Of a stretch of 64,000 bases of DNA, positions 8,944 through 18,520 are shown one piece after another. The notes beneath the pieces are model-generated. The model was not told where the DNA came from. It ran no database searches and saw nothing but the letters and a program-made list of their open reading frames with translations. Position 1 is the first letter of the stretch; each line of letters starts with the position of its first letter. This stretch comes from Kribbella amoyensis (GTDB lineage: Bacteria > Actinomycetota > Actinomycetes > Propionibacteriales > Kribbellaceae): the NCBI RefSeq assembly GCF_007828865.1, contig NZ_VIVK01000001.1, forward strand, positions 4,216,001 through 4,280,000, given 5' to 3'. The translations under genes were made by a program, and so were the position numbers.

Positions 8944-11232
8944 TTGGGCGGGGCGGCTTTGGGGGTCTTCGTGCATGCTTTTCTGGCGGGTTTGGGGCGG
9001 TGGGCCGCTCGGCGGCACTGGTGGGTGATCGGCGGGTGGCTGATCGTCGTGGTGGGGTTGTTCGTGCTGCGGTCGGCTTTCGGCGGGACCTACGTGAACA
9101 ACTACACGGTGCCCGGCAGCCAGTCGTCGGACGGGCTGAACGTACTCAACCAGGACTTCTCGAAGCAGGGTGGTTACGCGGGGTCGATCGTCTTCCATGC
9201 GCAGCAGGGGGAGGTCTCGGCGCAGGGGGCGGCCGTGAAGACCTCGATGGACAACGTGGCCAAGTTGCCCGATGTCGTGTCGGCGGTGGATCCGTTGTCG
9301 ACCTCGCCATCGCCTTATGTGTCGAAGGACGGGAGCATCGTCAACGCGCCGGTGTCGTTCTCGGTCGTGCCGGCTTCGCTCGACAAGACGTACCTGGCTT
9401 CGCTGGACACCGCGGTGAAGCCGGCGCGGGATGCCGGGCTCGAGGTGGAGTACGGCGGGGGCGCCGGCCAGATCGGGCGGCAGGCCGACGACCTCTTGTC
9501 GGAGGTGATCGGGCTCGGGCTCGCGTTGCTCCTGCTGTACTTGATGTTCCGCTCGGTCGTGGCGGCCGCGTTGCCGTTGGTCTCGGCGGTGTTCAGCGTC
9601 GGCGGTGGGCTCGCCATACTGGCTCTGCTCGCGGCGGTGAAGGAGTTCCCGACAACGGCACCCACCGTGGCCACGTTGCTCGGGCTCGGGGTCGCGATCG
9701 ACTACGGCTTGTTCATGGTGTCGCGGCATCGCGAGCAGATGGACAACGGGATGGCGGTCGAGCAGTCGATCGGGCAGACGGAATCGACGTCCGGGGCAGC
9801 GATCCTCGTGGCCGGCGGGACCGTGGTGATCGCGATCCTCGGCCTGTACGTGTCGGGGGTGCCGTTCGTCGGGGCGCTCGGGTTGTCGTCCGCGATCGTC
9901 GTCGCCGTGACCGTGCTCGCGGCGTTGACGCTCATCCCCGCGTTGCTCGGACTGAACCGCCTGCTGGTCCTGAACCGGAAGGATCGGCAGCACCTCGCGG
10001 CGGAGCACGATCTCGAGGCGGCTCTCCCGGACGAGGCGGCGGTCGCGGCGCACCGGGCCGAGGAACGGGCTCGCCGTGACGCCAAGCACGAGCAGTCCGC
10101 GTTCGCCCGGTGGGGCCGCCGGGTCAGCGCGCGCCCGTGGCCGTACGGGATCGTGGCGACGCTGTTGCTGCTGGTGCTCGCGATCCCGTTGCTGTCCATC
10201 AACCTCGGCCAGCTGGACGCCGGGACGGACCCGAAGACGGACTCGAGCCGGAAGGCGTACGACCTGATCGCGCAGGGATTCGGTCCCGGGGCGAACGGGC
10301 CGTTGACCGTGGTCGTCTCGCTCGACCAGCAGAACGCGAGTACCAACCAGACCACCCTGAACAACCTGTCCAGCGAGCTCCAGAAGCAACCCGGGGTCGC
10401 GGCCGTGCAACCGGCGTCGACCAACTCCGCCGGGACCACGGCCGTCATCACCGTCATCCCGACCACGTCACCGTCGTCGGACGAGACCCAGGACCTGGTG
10501 AACCGGATCCGCGACGACGTCCTGCCCGGGGTACCGGACCAGACCTACGTGGTCGGGACCACCGCCGGGTACGTCGACTTCACCGAGAAGGTGTCGGCGC
10601 GGATGCTCTGGCTGATCGGGGCCGTCGTGCTGCTCGCGTTCGTGCTGCTCACGGTGGCGTTCCGGTCGATCGTCATCGGGTTGAAGGCGGCCGTGCTGAA
10701 CCTGCTGTCGGTGGGCGCGGCGTACGGGGTGATCGTGGCCGTGTTCCAGTGGGGCTGGGGGTCCTCGCTGGTCGGGATCGACGAGAAGGTGCCGATCCCG
10801 TCGTTCGTGCCGATGCTGATGTTCGCGATCGTGTTCGGGTTGTCGATGGACTACGAGGTGTTCCTGTTGTCGCGCGTGCACGAGGCGTGGACGACGACCC
10901 AGGACGCCCACCGCGCGGTGGCGATCGGGATCGGGGCGACGGCCCGGGTGATCACGACCGCGGCGGCGATCATGATCGCGGTGTTCCTCAGCTTCGTGCT
11001 GGACGACGACGCGACCGTGAAGATGCTCGCGGTCGGGATGGCGGTCGCCGTCCTGATCGACGCCAGCGTGGTCCGGATGGTGCTGGTGCCGGCCGTGATG
11101 ACGCTGCTCGGGGACAAGGCCTGGTGGCTGCCGGGCTGGCTGGACCGGATCGTCCCGGACATCCAGCTCGAGGGCGGCGCCGAACCGGAGCCGCAGCCGC
11201 GGGAGCCCGCCGGTGTCCCGCCCGGCGGATGA
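8944..11232 (+). CDS. MMPL/RND-family membrane transporter
   Basis: 762-residue protein with the two-fold RND plan. Each half has one helix (about residues 20-40 and 400-420), a periplasmic-side domain, then a block of five helices (about 180-345 and 545-730). The MMPL signature of a polar residue pattern in the fourth helix of each half is visible as GVAIDYGLFMVSRHRE and FGLSMDYEVFLLSRVHE. Actinobacterial members export lipids or act as drug pumps and are driven by proton flow through these Asp-Tyr pairs; the substrate here is unknown. Start is TTG 8944, with GTG 8971 as an alternative that loses nine residues and no helix. Confidence 0.9.
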   Translation: MGGAALGVFVHAFLAGLGRWAARRHWWVIGGWLIVVVGLFVLRSAFGGTYVNNYTVPGSQSSDGLNVLNQDFSKQGGYAGSIVFHAQQGEVSAQGAAVKTSMDNVAKLPDVVSAVDPLSTSPSPYVSKDGSIVNAPVSFSVVPASLDKTYLASLDTAVKPARDAGLEVEYGGGAGQIGRQADDLLSEVIGLGLALLLLYLMFRSVVAAALPLVSAVFSVGGGLAILALLAAVKEFPTTAPTVATLLGLGVAIDYGLFMVSRHREQMDNGMAVEQSIGQTESTSGAAILVAGGTVVIAILGLYVSGVPFVGALGLSSAIVVAVTVLAALTLIPALLGLNRLLVLNRKDRQHLAAEHDLEAALPDEAAVAAHRAEERARRDAKHEQSAFARWGRRVSARPWPYGIVATLLLLVLAIPLLSINLGQLDAGTDPKTDSSRKAYDLIAQGFGPGANGPLTVVVSLDQQNASTNQTTLNNLSSELQKQPGVAAVQPASTNSAGTTAVITVIPTTSPSSDETQDLVNRIRDDVLPGVPDQTYVVGTTAGYVDFTEKVSARMLWLIGAVVLLAFVLLTVAFRSIVIGLKAAVLNLLSVGAAYGVIVAVFQWGWGSSLVGIDEKVPIPSFVPMLMFAIVFGLSMDYEVFLLSRVHEAWTTTQDAHRAVAIGIGATARVITTAAAIMIAVFLSFVLDDDATVKMLAVGMAVAVLIDASVVRMVLVPAVMTLLGDKAWWLPGWLDRIVPDIQLEGGAEPEPQPREPAGVPPGG

Positions 11233-11317
11233 GGCGAAGAAAAGTCGGAGGGCTACGAAACGGTTGTCCTGGGCACATTGCCGGTGGGAGGACGGACAGC
11301 CGGTGGGAGTGAGCGGG

Positions 11318-11671
11318 ATGGACGAGTCGTCGTTCGCGGAGATCAACGGTCACCGCGTCGTGGCCGTGCCGCTGACGGCCTCCGGTGGCCGGGTGATCAA
11401 GCGGTCCCTCTGCGTGATCTGTGACACACAGTTCGCGGACCGGCTGGCGATCGAGGAACGCCCCTGCCCGGGCATCGCGTTCGGCATCACGGACGCGCGC
11501 GGCCACGACCTGTTCGCCGACCCGGACTTCGGCATCCTCTTCTGCACCCGCTGCGAGCTGGTCGCCGTGGACCAGGCCGACCTGAACGGCGAACCCCGCT
11601 GCCCCCGCCCCGCCAAGAAGTCCGGCCCCACGGACACTCCCCACCGCGCCAACCGTTCCTCAGACACCTGA
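11318..11671 (+). CDS. Small zinc-ribbon-like protein of unknown function
   Basis: 117-residue soluble protein. Two paired-cysteine knuckles, CVIC and CTRC, about 50 residues apart suggest a zinc ribbon. The C-terminal tail is basic and Pro-rich. I start at ATG 11318 (MDESSFAEING); a GTG start at 11303 in the same frame is possible. It lies 85 bp after the MMPL gene on the same strand and may be co-transcribed. I do not recognise the family. Confidence 0.6.
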   Translation: MDESSFAEINGHRVVAVPLTASGGRVIKRSLCVICDTQFADRLAIEERPCPGIAFGITDARGHDLFADPDFGILFCTRCELVAVDQADLNGEPRCPRPAKKSGPTDTPHRANRSSDT

Positions 11672-11847
11672 CGGCGCCCTGGAACAGCCGTCACACTCGC
11701 CGCCCCGATCCCGATGGGGTGTCCCAGGTCCCGCCCTGGTGATCAAAGGGTTCCCAACGGTCCGTGCTCGGACAGGGACCGGGGACCGTGACCAGGTCTG
11801 GGCCGGGTGGTGGGGCCTGGGGTGGGGGTGGTCCGTAGCATGGGTGG

Positions 11848-13056
11848 GTGCCGTCGACATTGCCCGAGGGGGAGGTTGCGCCCCGGGACGGGTCGCTGCC
11901 GGAGAGCGCTGTTGCCGAGGCCGGCGAGCGGCCTTTCGGGTTCTACCTGCACGTGCCGTACTGCGCTTCCCGGTGCGGCTATTGCGACTTCAACACCTAT
12001 ACCGCCAAGGAGCTCGGCGGCGGTGCTTCGCAGGCCTCGTACGCGCGGACCGCGGTCGAGGAAGTGCGGCTGGCGCGGCGGGTGCTGACCGATCTGGACC
12101 GGCCGGTGGACACGGTGTTCTTCGGTGGTGGGACGCCCACTCTGTTGCCGGCCGAGGATCTCGGAGCGATGCTGGCCGCGGTCCGGGACGAGTTCGGGCT
12201 GGCCGCGGACGCGGAGGTCACGACCGAGGCGAATCCGGAGTCCGTCGACCCGGCGTACCTGGAGGCCCTGCTCGAGGCCGGGTTCACCCGGGTCAGCTTC
12301 GGGATGCAGAGCGCGTCCTCGCACGTGCTGCGGATCCTCGATCGGCAGCACACTCCTGGTCGCGCGCTGCAGGCGGTGAAGGAGGCGACGGCCGCCGGGT
12401 TCGAGCACGTGAACCTCGACCTCATCTACGGCACGCCCGGCGAGTCCCTCGACGACTGGCGGCTCTCGCTGGAGTCGGCGCTGTCGGCCGACCCGGACCA
12501 CGTGAGCGCGTACGCGTTGATCGTCGAGGACGGTACCCAGCTGGCTCGCCGGGTCCGCCGGGGCGAGCTGCCGATGCCCGACGACGACGACCTCGCCGAC
12601 AAGTACGGGCTCGCCGACGAACTGCTCAGCGGCGCCGGCCTCGGTTGGTACGAGGTGTCGAACTGGGCGCGGACCGACGCGGCGCGCTGCCGGCACAACG
12701 AGCTGTACTGGCGTGGCGACACCTGGTGGGGGATCGGGCCGGGCGCGCACAGCCACGTCGGCGGCGTCCGGTGGTGGAACGTGAAGCACCCGACCGCGTA
12801 CTCCGAGCGGCTGGCCGCAGGCGAGAGCCCGGCGCACGCGCGCGAACTCCTCGACGACGAGACCCGCCGGATCGAACGCGTACTGCTGGAGATCCGCCTC
12901 CGCGCGGGCCTGCCGCTCGACGTGCTCGACGAAGCCGGCCGAGCCGCGGCCGGCGAACTCCTCGGCGACCTGCTGGTCCGCGAGCAGGACCACCTGGTCC
13001 TCACCCCCCGCGGCCGCCTCCTCGCCGATGCCGTCGTCCGCGACCTCCTGCCCTGA
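11848..13056 (+). CDS. hemW: Radical SAM heme chaperone HemW
   Basis: Radical-SAM protein related to oxygen-independent coproporphyrinogen III oxidase; HemW proteins bind heme and deliver it rather than oxidise porphyrin. The CASRCGYC motif (CxxxCxxC, the 4Fe-4S ligands) follows FYLHVPY near residue 35, then FFGGGTPTLL, a MNLDLIYG-type strand (VNLDLIYGTPGE), and the C-terminal HemW domain with the NELYWRGDTWWGIGPGAHS segment. 402 residues, normal length. TAGCAT at 11835-11840 ends 7 bp before the GTG start with no ribosome site, so the message is probably leaderless. In actinobacteria hemW often precedes hrcA-dnaJ; here those genes are 37 kb away. Confidence 0.94.
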   Translation: MPSTLPEGEVAPRDGSLPESAVAEAGERPFGFYLHVPYCASRCGYCDFNTYTAKELGGGASQASYARTAVEEVRLARRVLTDLDRPVDTVFFGGGTPTLLPAEDLGAMLAAVRDEFGLAADAEVTTEANPESVDPAYLEALLEAGFTRVSFGMQSASSHVLRILDRQHTPGRALQAVKEATAAGFEHVNLDLIYGTPGESLDDWRLSLESALSADPDHVSAYALIVEDGTQLARRVRRGELPMPDDDDLADKYGLADELLSGAGLGWYEVSNWARTDAARCRHNELYWRGDTWWGIGPGAHSHVGGVRWWNVKHPTAYSERLAAGESPAHARELLDDETRRIERVLLEIRLRAGLPLDVLDEAGRAAAGELLGDLLVREQDHLVLTPRGRLLADAVVRDLLP

Positions 13057-13057
13057 C

Positions 13058-13082
13058 CCCGGCCGGCCCGCCCTCGGCCGGG
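13058..13082 (+). terminator. Hairpin after hemW
   Basis: CCCGGCCG (13058-13065) and CGGCCGGG (13075-13082) form an 8-bp stem directly after the hemW stop. A second small hairpin, TTCGCC/GGCGAA at 13112-13129, follows. Confidence 0.55.
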
Positions 13083-13130
13083 CCCGCGCGAACCTCCTGA
13101 CCGGCTACCTCTTCGCCGGATTTGGCGAAA

Positions 13131-13204
13131 GTGATCAAAACTGATCACAGCCAGCCCGTTGACGACTGCTGCGCGCACCCGGAATGCTATAGCAAACGCT
13201 TACT
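13131..13204 (+). promoter_or_regulatory. Promoter of the PL8 lyase with LacI-type operator and an upstream palindrome
   Basis: TTGACG (13159-13164), 18 bp, AATGCT (13183-13188). Immediately downstream is AGCAAACGCTTACT (13191-13204), which fits AGNAANCGNTTNCT, the palindrome also found at 22186-22199 and 22298-22311. Its position over the start of transcription suits repression. A separate perfect inverted repeat, GTGATCA-AAAC-TGATCAC (13131-13148), ends 10 bp before the -35 and could bind an activator. Confidence 0.7.
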
Positions 13205-13218
13205 GCCGAGGAGTCGCG

Positions 13219-15609
13219 ATGCCGTCCTTCATCCGCCGACGCCTGCTCCTGCAGGCCGGTCTCGCTGGTTGTGCCCTCACCGCCGTCGACCTGAGACTCG
13301 GTACCCCGAGCCGGGCGGCCGACGAGTTCGACACCCTGCGCACGCGCTGGACAGCGATGAACACCGGCGGCGCGATCGATCCCGCCGAGCCCGAGTACGC
13401 CGACGCGCTGGCCCGGCTCAGCGCCGACGCCCAAGGGTTCCTCGACACCCTGGACACCAGCGCGACCCGCACCGCGCTCTGGCCGGACCTGCCGCTCGGA
13501 CCGACGACGGGCAACTTCTCGATCAGCTACACCCGGCTCCGGACGATCGCCCTCGCCCGCGCGACCCAGGGCACCACCTTGTCCGGCGACCCGGCCGAGC
13601 GGCTCGTCCAGGCGCTCGACTTCCTGAACGCCAAGGCGTACAACGAGACCCTCCCGGAGACCGGTAACTGGTGGTTCTGGGAGATCGGCGCCCCGAAGGC
13701 GCTGCTCGACACCTGCGCGTTCGCGGTCGACCTGCTCGACGCCGACCGGGTCGCCAAGTACCTGCGGGCCGTCGACCGCTTCGTCCCGGACCCGAACCGC
13801 CGGACCAACTCCCCGTCACTGCGCGAGACCGGTGCGAACCGTGTCGACAAGGCGCTGATCGTCGCCCTCCGCGGCATCGTCGGCAAGTCCGCCGACAAGG
13901 TGGCCGCGGCCCGGGACGCGCTGAGCGACGTGGCCGAAGCCGGCAAGAACAGCGTCTTCACGTACGTCACCAGCGGCGACGGGTTCTACCGGGACGGCTC
14001 GTTCGTCCAGCACGGCAACCTCGCGTACGTCGGGACCTACGGCAACGTGGCCCTCGGTGGTGTGGCCAACCTGTTCGCCCTGCTCGGTGGATCGACCTGG
14101 CAGATCACGGACCCGAACCGCAGCGTGATCCTCGACGCGGTGGAGGCGAGCTTCGCGCCGTTCGTCGTCAACGGGCTGATGATGGACAGCGTCTCCGGCC
14201 GCGCCATCTCCCGGGAACGCGCCGGCGACCATCGCAACGGCCACGGCACCACGTCCAGCGTGCTGCTGCTCGCCGGGGGAGCCGCGGAGCCGTACGCGAG
14301 CCGGTACAAGGAACTCGCCAAGGGCTGGATCACCCGTGATCGGCTAAGCGACTACCTCACCGGCGCGTCGATCCCGGAGATCTCCCGGGCCAAGGCGGTC
14401 CTCGACGACGCGGCCGTGGTCGCGGCACCGGCGCGACCGCGGCACTTCCAGTTCCACAACCAGGACCGCGTGGTCCATCGGCGCGACGGCTGGACCTTCG
14501 CGCTCGCGCTGTCGTCGAAGCGGATGGCGCGGTACGAGTTCGGCAACGGCGAGAACCTGCGCGGCTGGTACGTCGGCGACGGGATGACATATCTCTACAA
14601 CGACGACCACTCGCAGTACTACGACGCGTTCTGGCCGACCGTCGACGCGCAACGGATGCCGGGCACAACGGTCAGTACCAAGCCCCGGCAACCGCACGGC
14701 AGCGGCGGCGGGACCGGGACGACGGCGGCGTACGCCGAGTGGGTCGGCGGGGCGTCGTACCAGGGCCGGGCCGGCGCGGTCGGGATGCACCTGATCAACC
14801 ACGACAAGTCCTTGCAGGCAAGGAAGTCCTGGTTCTGCCTGTCCGACTCGGTGGTCGCGCTGGGTGCCGGGATCGCGGGCACCGACGGGTACGCCGCCGA
14901 GACCGTGGTCGAGAACCGGAACCTGCACGTGGACGGCGTCGCGGCGCTGTCGATCGACGGCACGACGCACCCCGTGGATCAAGGCTGGTCCGGCTCGTTC
15001 GAAGGACCACGCTGGGCGCATCTGGACGGCGTCGGCGGGTACCTCTTCCCGGCCGGCGGGACGTTGCGCGCGGCAAGGACCGAGCGGACCGGATCCTGGC
15101 GGGAGATCAACACCGGCAACGACACGGCCGGTTCGACGACGCCGATCACCCGGCGGTACCTGTCCCTGGTCCTCGACCACGGCGTGGATCCGGTCGACGG
15201 CGGCTACGCGTACATCCTGGTGCCGGGGGCCACCAAGCGGCGGACTGCCGAGCTGGCCCGGGACCCGGGGATCACGGTGCTCGCGAACTCGGCGACCGTG
15301 CAGGCGGTCCGGTCCGCTCGCGACCAGCTGGTGCTGGCGAACTTCTGGGCAGCCGGATCGGCGGGTGGGATCACCGCGACCGGGCCCGCGTCCGTGGTGG
15401 CCGGGAAGGACGGGCCGACCCTGCGGATCGCGGTCTCCGAACCGAGCCGGACCGTCCAGACCGTCCGCGTCACCGTCGACGAACGCTGCGGCGACCTGGT
15501 CAGCAAGGACGCCGCCGTCACCGTCGTTGCCACTGGCAAGCAGATCGTGCTCGACATCGCCGTCGGCGGCAGCCGGGGAGCCACCCACACAGCCACCTTC
15601 CGGCGCTGA
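13219..15609 (+). CDS. Secreted polysaccharide lyase family 8 (hyaluronate/chondroitin/xanthan lyase type)
   Basis: Eliminative lyase for acidic polysaccharides (hyaluronan, chondroitin or xanthan), leaving a 4,5-unsaturated uronate end. The 796-residue precursor starts with a twin-arginine-like signal (FIRRRLLLQAGLAGCAL), then the alpha/alpha-toroid domain with TGANRVDKAL (Asn207) and DGSFVQHGNLAYVGTYG (His265, Tyr274). The nine-residue His-Tyr spacing equals that of the pneumococcal enzyme as I recall it. The beta-sheet domains follow (about residues 400-790). Start is ATG 13219 with GAGGAG at 13208-13213; the longer frame would start inside the promoter. A LacI-type operator precedes it. 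The substrate within PL8 cannot be fixed. Its product type suits KduI/KduD at 1-1553. Confidence 0.93.
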   Translation: MPSFIRRRLLLQAGLAGCALTAVDLRLGTPSRAADEFDTLRTRWTAMNTGGAIDPAEPEYADALARLSADAQGFLDTLDTSATRTALWPDLPLGPTTGNFSISYTRLRTIALARATQGTTLSGDPAERLVQALDFLNAKAYNETLPETGNWWFWEIGAPKALLDTCAFAVDLLDADRVAKYLRAVDRFVPDPNRRTNSPSLRETGANRVDKALIVALRGIVGKSADKVAAARDALSDVAEAGKNSVFTYVTSGDGFYRDGSFVQHGNLAYVGTYGNVALGGVANLFALLGGSTWQITDPNRSVILDAVEASFAPFVVNGLMMDSVSGRAISRERAGDHRNGHGTTSSVLLLAGGAAEPYASRYKELAKGWITRDRLSDYLTGASIPEISRAKAVLDDAAVVAAPARPRHFQFHNQDRVVHRRDGWTFALALSSKRMARYEFGNGENLRGWYVGDGMTYLYNDDHSQYYDAFWPTVDAQRMPGTTVSTKPRQPHGSGGGTGTTAAYAEWVGGASYQGRAGAVGMHLINHDKSLQARKSWFCLSDSVVALGAGIAGTDGYAAETVVENRNLHVDGVAALSIDGTTHPVDQGWSGSFEGPRWAHLDGVGGYLFPAGGTLRAARTERTGSWREINTGNDTAGSTTPITRRYLSLVLDHGVDPVDGGYAYILVPGATKRRTAELARDPGITVLANSATVQAVRSARDQLVLANFWAAGSAGGITATGPASVVAGKDGPTLRIAVSEPSRTVQTVRVTVDERCGDLVSKDAAVTVVATGKQIVLDIAVGGSRGATHTATFRR

Positions 15610-15613
15610 CCGC

Positions 15614-15647
15614 GGCAGGCGGTCACCCAAAGACCTGACCGCCTGCC
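15614..15647 (+). terminator. Terminator after the PL8 lyase
   Basis: A 12-bp perfect stem, GGCAGGCGGTCA (15614-15625) with TGACCGCCTGCC (15636-15647), and a 10-nt loop, 4 bp after the stop codon. Confidence 0.8.
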
Positions 15648-15782
15648 CCGTTCACCCACAGACCGTCTCGGGCCGCGCCGATCTGGCGCGGTGCCGAAAC
15701 GTCGCAGTACTCCGCAAGCACCCGGGGTCGGCACCCGAGCCGGCCGGGTCGCCGTGTGCTGGCACCACACCTGGAGGTTCTG

Positions 15783-17180
15783 ATGCCGCACGTCCGACCC
15801 ACTCTTCGCCGGCAGCGAAGGACAGTCTCCGCCCTGGCCGCGGTCCTCACCCTGGCCGACGTCACCGCCGTCCACGCGTCCGCAGTACCGGCCACGGAGA
15901 CGATCACCGCGACGGCCTCGCCGGCCGCGGAGGTCAACCACACCTTCGTGATCCAGGCGTTGCCCTCGGCAAGGACCACCGAGCTGGACCGCACCCAGAA
16001 CTCGCTCAGCAACACCGAGCTGCGGTCCACCGGCTTCTACCTGCCCGCGGCGACCGCGCTCAACGTCGTCGTGCACGACGGCAGCCTGCTCCCGACCCTC
16101 GTCGTCGGAGCCCCGGACGCCGACGCCCGCAAGGAGTTCAAGGCACCCCGGGAGTACCAGCTCCGGGTCGGCCGCAACACCGTCATCGACGCGGGTGGTG
16201 GCGTCGTCTACCTGAAGCTGATCGGCAGCACCGGCCAGGCCAAGGTCAGCCTCGGCGACCAGGCCCGGCCGATGCCGTACTTCGTCCTCGGCCGCACCAC
16301 CGAGGCCGAGTTCCAGCAGCAGCTCGACGAGCGGACCACCCCGTACGTCGAACTCGTCGCACCGCACACCATGATCACCGTCGAACGCGAGTCGGCGCTC
16401 AAGTTCCGCACCGAGAACCACGCCACCCTGCTGTCCACCTACGAGGACATCGTCCGGATCGAGGACGCGCTGAGCGGGTTCGACGGATCCTCGTCGCTGC
16501 ACGCCCGGCAGGCGCACCCGTACCATTTCGTCGGCTACCCGGCCGCGATCACCGGAGTGGGCGCCTACGCGACGCACGGGCACATGTCGTTCCCGCCGCC
16601 GATCCAGGACCGGATGCTCACCGTCGAGGGCCTGCGCACCCGGGGCTGGGGGATCTACCACGAGCTCGGGCACCAGCACCAGCAGATCACCTACAAGCCG
16701 AGCTCGCTCACCGAGGTCACGGTCAACCTGTACTCGCTGGCCGTCAACGCCGAGTTCGCCACCAAGTACGGGCAGGTGCCGAGGTTGCACGCCCCGGACG
16801 CGAAGACCGGACTGACCCCGTGGCAGAGCGCACCGGGCAAGCTGCGGCAACCGGGCGTGAACTACGGCACCACCTTCGATCCGTACGAGAAACTGGTGAT
16901 GTTCGAGCAGTTGCGGATGGCCTTCGGCCCGGACTTCTGGCCGGGGCTGCACAAGCTCGTCCGGGTCGAGCGGCCGGCTGCGGGCAGCTACACCGACGAG
17001 GCCTTGCGGCTGCGCAACTTCGTCGTGCTGACCAGCCGGACCGCCGGGTACGACCTGAGGGACTTCTTCCAGGCCTGGGGATTCCCCGTCGACGCCGAGG
17101 CGATCAGCCAGCTCGACGCGCTCGGCCTCACCCCGCCGCCGGTCGACCCGACCACCCTCCGGCAGACCCCGCCCAGCTGA
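15783..17180 (+). CDS. Secreted M60-family (enhancin-like) metallopeptidase
   Basis: Zinc metalloprotease of the M60-like family; characterised members cut mucins and other glycoproteins. The 465-residue precursor has a Sec signal (basic RPTLRRQRR, then SALAAVLTLADVTAVHASA). The middle carries the gluzincin motif YHELGHQHQ and, 13 residues after HELGH, the third ligand Glu in SSLTEV, fitting HExxHx(8-28)E. An N-terminal beta domain (residues 50-180) resembles the usual M60 accessory region. ATG 15783 has GGAGG at 15772-15776; the GTG at 15756 does not add a better signal. Own terminator at both ends of its interval. Together with PL8 and the fucosidase it suggests attack on animal-type or other complex glycoconjugates. 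Confidence 0.9.
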   Translation: MPHVRPTLRRQRRTVSALAAVLTLADVTAVHASAVPATETITATASPAAEVNHTFVIQALPSARTTELDRTQNSLSNTELRSTGFYLPAATALNVVVHDGSLLPTLVVGAPDADARKEFKAPREYQLRVGRNTVIDAGGGVVYLKLIGSTGQAKVSLGDQARPMPYFVLGRTTEAEFQQQLDERTTPYVELVAPHTMITVERESALKFRTENHATLLSTYEDIVRIEDALSGFDGSSSLHARQAHPYHFVGYPAAITGVGAYATHGHMSFPPPIQDRMLTVEGLRTRGWGIYHELGHQHQQITYKPSSLTEVTVNLYSLAVNAEFATKYGQVPRLHAPDAKTGLTPWQSAPGKLRQPGVNYGTTFDPYEKLVMFEQLRMAFGPDFWPGLHKLVRVERPAAGSYTDEALRLRNFVVLTSRTAGYDLRDFFQAWGFPVDAEAISQLDALGLTPPPVDPTTLRQTPPS

Positions 17181-17196
17181 TCACACCGAGAAAGGA

Positions 17197-17231
17197 CGAA
17201 GGCACCCACCGGGTCGAGGTGGGTGCCTTCG
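17197..17231. terminator. Bidirectional terminator between M60 peptidase and fucosidase
   Basis: A 14-bp perfect stem, CGAAGGCACCCACC (17197-17210) with GGTGGGTGCCTTCG (17218-17231), and a 7-nt loop between convergent genes. Confidence 0.85.
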
Positions 17232-17248
17232 CCGTTCTGGGGAGGAGC

Positions 17249-18520
17249 TCAGCCGCGGAGGAAGAGCTCGATCACGACGCTGTCGACGTCCGGCGCCCGG
17301 TTGGGCAGCTTGAGCGTCAACGTGTTGTCCGGCAGCCCGGCCAGGTACGTGTGGCCCGGCTCGTGCGGATCCACCTTCACCCGGCGGACCTCGGAGGCAT
17401 CGTGCAGGAACTGCGCGTACTCGACCCGGTCGGCCAGACCCGGCAGGTGGAGATGGCCCATCGGCCAGGCGAAGACGTGCAGGTACAGCCGGTTGCCGTT
17501 CTGGGTGAAGCGGCAGTCCGCCGGCGGGACGTGGACGCTCGGCCCGCAGCCACGGATCGAGCGTTCGTGCAGCCGCATCCAGGCACCGATCCCGGCCAGG
17601 ACCTCGAGCGCCCGCGGTTCCCAGGCGCCGCGGCCGTTCGGGCCGACGTTGAGCAGCATGTTGCCGCCCTTCGACACCGAGTCGACCAGCATCCGGATGA
17701 GCAGCGCCGGCGACTTCCAGTCGTGGTTGTCACGGTGATAGCCCCAGCTGCCGTTGAGCGTGTGGCACGCCTCCCACGGCACCTGCGTACCGTTGCCCGC
17801 GGCCACCTCGTTGCCCGGCGGCTGTACCTGTTCCGGCGTGGTGAAGTCGCCCTGGCCGAGACCGAGCCGGTTGTTCACGAGGATCCCCGGCTGCAGCTCC
17901 CGGGCCATCGCGAGCAGCTCGGCGGACCGCCACTCGTCCGGCCCCTTCGCGTTGAACCCACGACCGGCGTAGGAGAAGTCGAACCACAGCACGTCGATCT
18001 TCCCGTATTCGGTGAGCAGCTCGCGGACCTGCCCGTGCAGGTAGTCCGCGTACTTCGTGACGTCGCGGTCAGCGGTCCGGTCGATGAAGTCCACGTCGTC
18101 GCGCTGCGGGTGGTAGAGGTCGACGGGGAAGTCGGGATGGTGCCAGTCCAGCAGCGAGTGGTACAGCCCGATCTTGAACCCGCGGGCACGGAACGCCTCG
18201 ACCATCGGGGCGAGCAGGTCCTTGCCCCACGGCGTCTTGGTCGCCTTGTAGTCGGTGAGCGCCGAGTCCCACAGGCAGAACCCGTCGTGGTGCTTGGTGG
18301 TGATGACCAGGTACCGCATCCCGGCGGCCCACGCGTCCTCGGCCCACTGCTCGGGGTCGTACAGGTCGGGCTCGAAGTGGTCGAAGTACGGCTGGTAGTC
18401 CTCGTCGGTCAGCCGTTCGTACGACTTCACCCACTCGTGCCGCGCGGCGGCCGCGTAGATGCCCCAGTGCACGAACAACCCGAGCCGGGCCTCGGTCAGC
18501 CAGCTGGTGTCAGCGGTCAT
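17249..18520 (-). CDS. Alpha-L-fucosidase, glycoside hydrolase family 29
   Basis: Retaining hydrolase that removes alpha-linked L-fucose. The 423-residue protein shows the GH29 N-terminus (LGLFVHWGIYA, residues 13-23), the TTKHHDGFCLWDS strand (74-86), and IDVLWFD with Asp181 as the likely nucleophile, then LVNNRLGLG and NMLLNVGPNGRG. No signal peptide, so it should act in the cytoplasm on imported oligosaccharides. ATG 18520 overlaps the stop of the upstream binding-protein gene (ATGA), so it is the last gene of the ABC operon starting at 22170. It is slightly shorter than many GH29 enzymes, lacking the C-terminal beta domain extension. Specificity for fucose versus related sugars is inferred. 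Confidence 0.92.
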   Translation of the reverse strand: MTADTSWLTEARLGLFVHWGIYAAAARHEWVKSYERLTDEDYQPYFDHFEPDLYDPEQWAEDAWAAGMRYLVITTKHHDGFCLWDSALTDYKATKTPWGKDLLAPMVEAFRARGFKIGLYHSLLDWHHPDFPVDLYHPQRDDVDFIDRTADRDVTKYADYLHGQVRELLTEYGKIDVLWFDFSYAGRGFNAKGPDEWRSAELLAMARELQPGILVNNRLGLGQGDFTTPEQVQPPGNEVAAGNGTQVPWEACHTLNGSWGYHRDNHDWKSPALLIRMLVDSVSKGGNMLLNVGPNGRGAWEPRALEVLAGIGAWMRLHERSIRGCGPSVHVPPADCRFTQNGNRLYLHVFAWPMGHLHLPGLADRVEYAQFLHDASEVRRVKVDPHEPGHTYLAGLPDNTLTLKLPNRAPDVDSVVIELFLRG

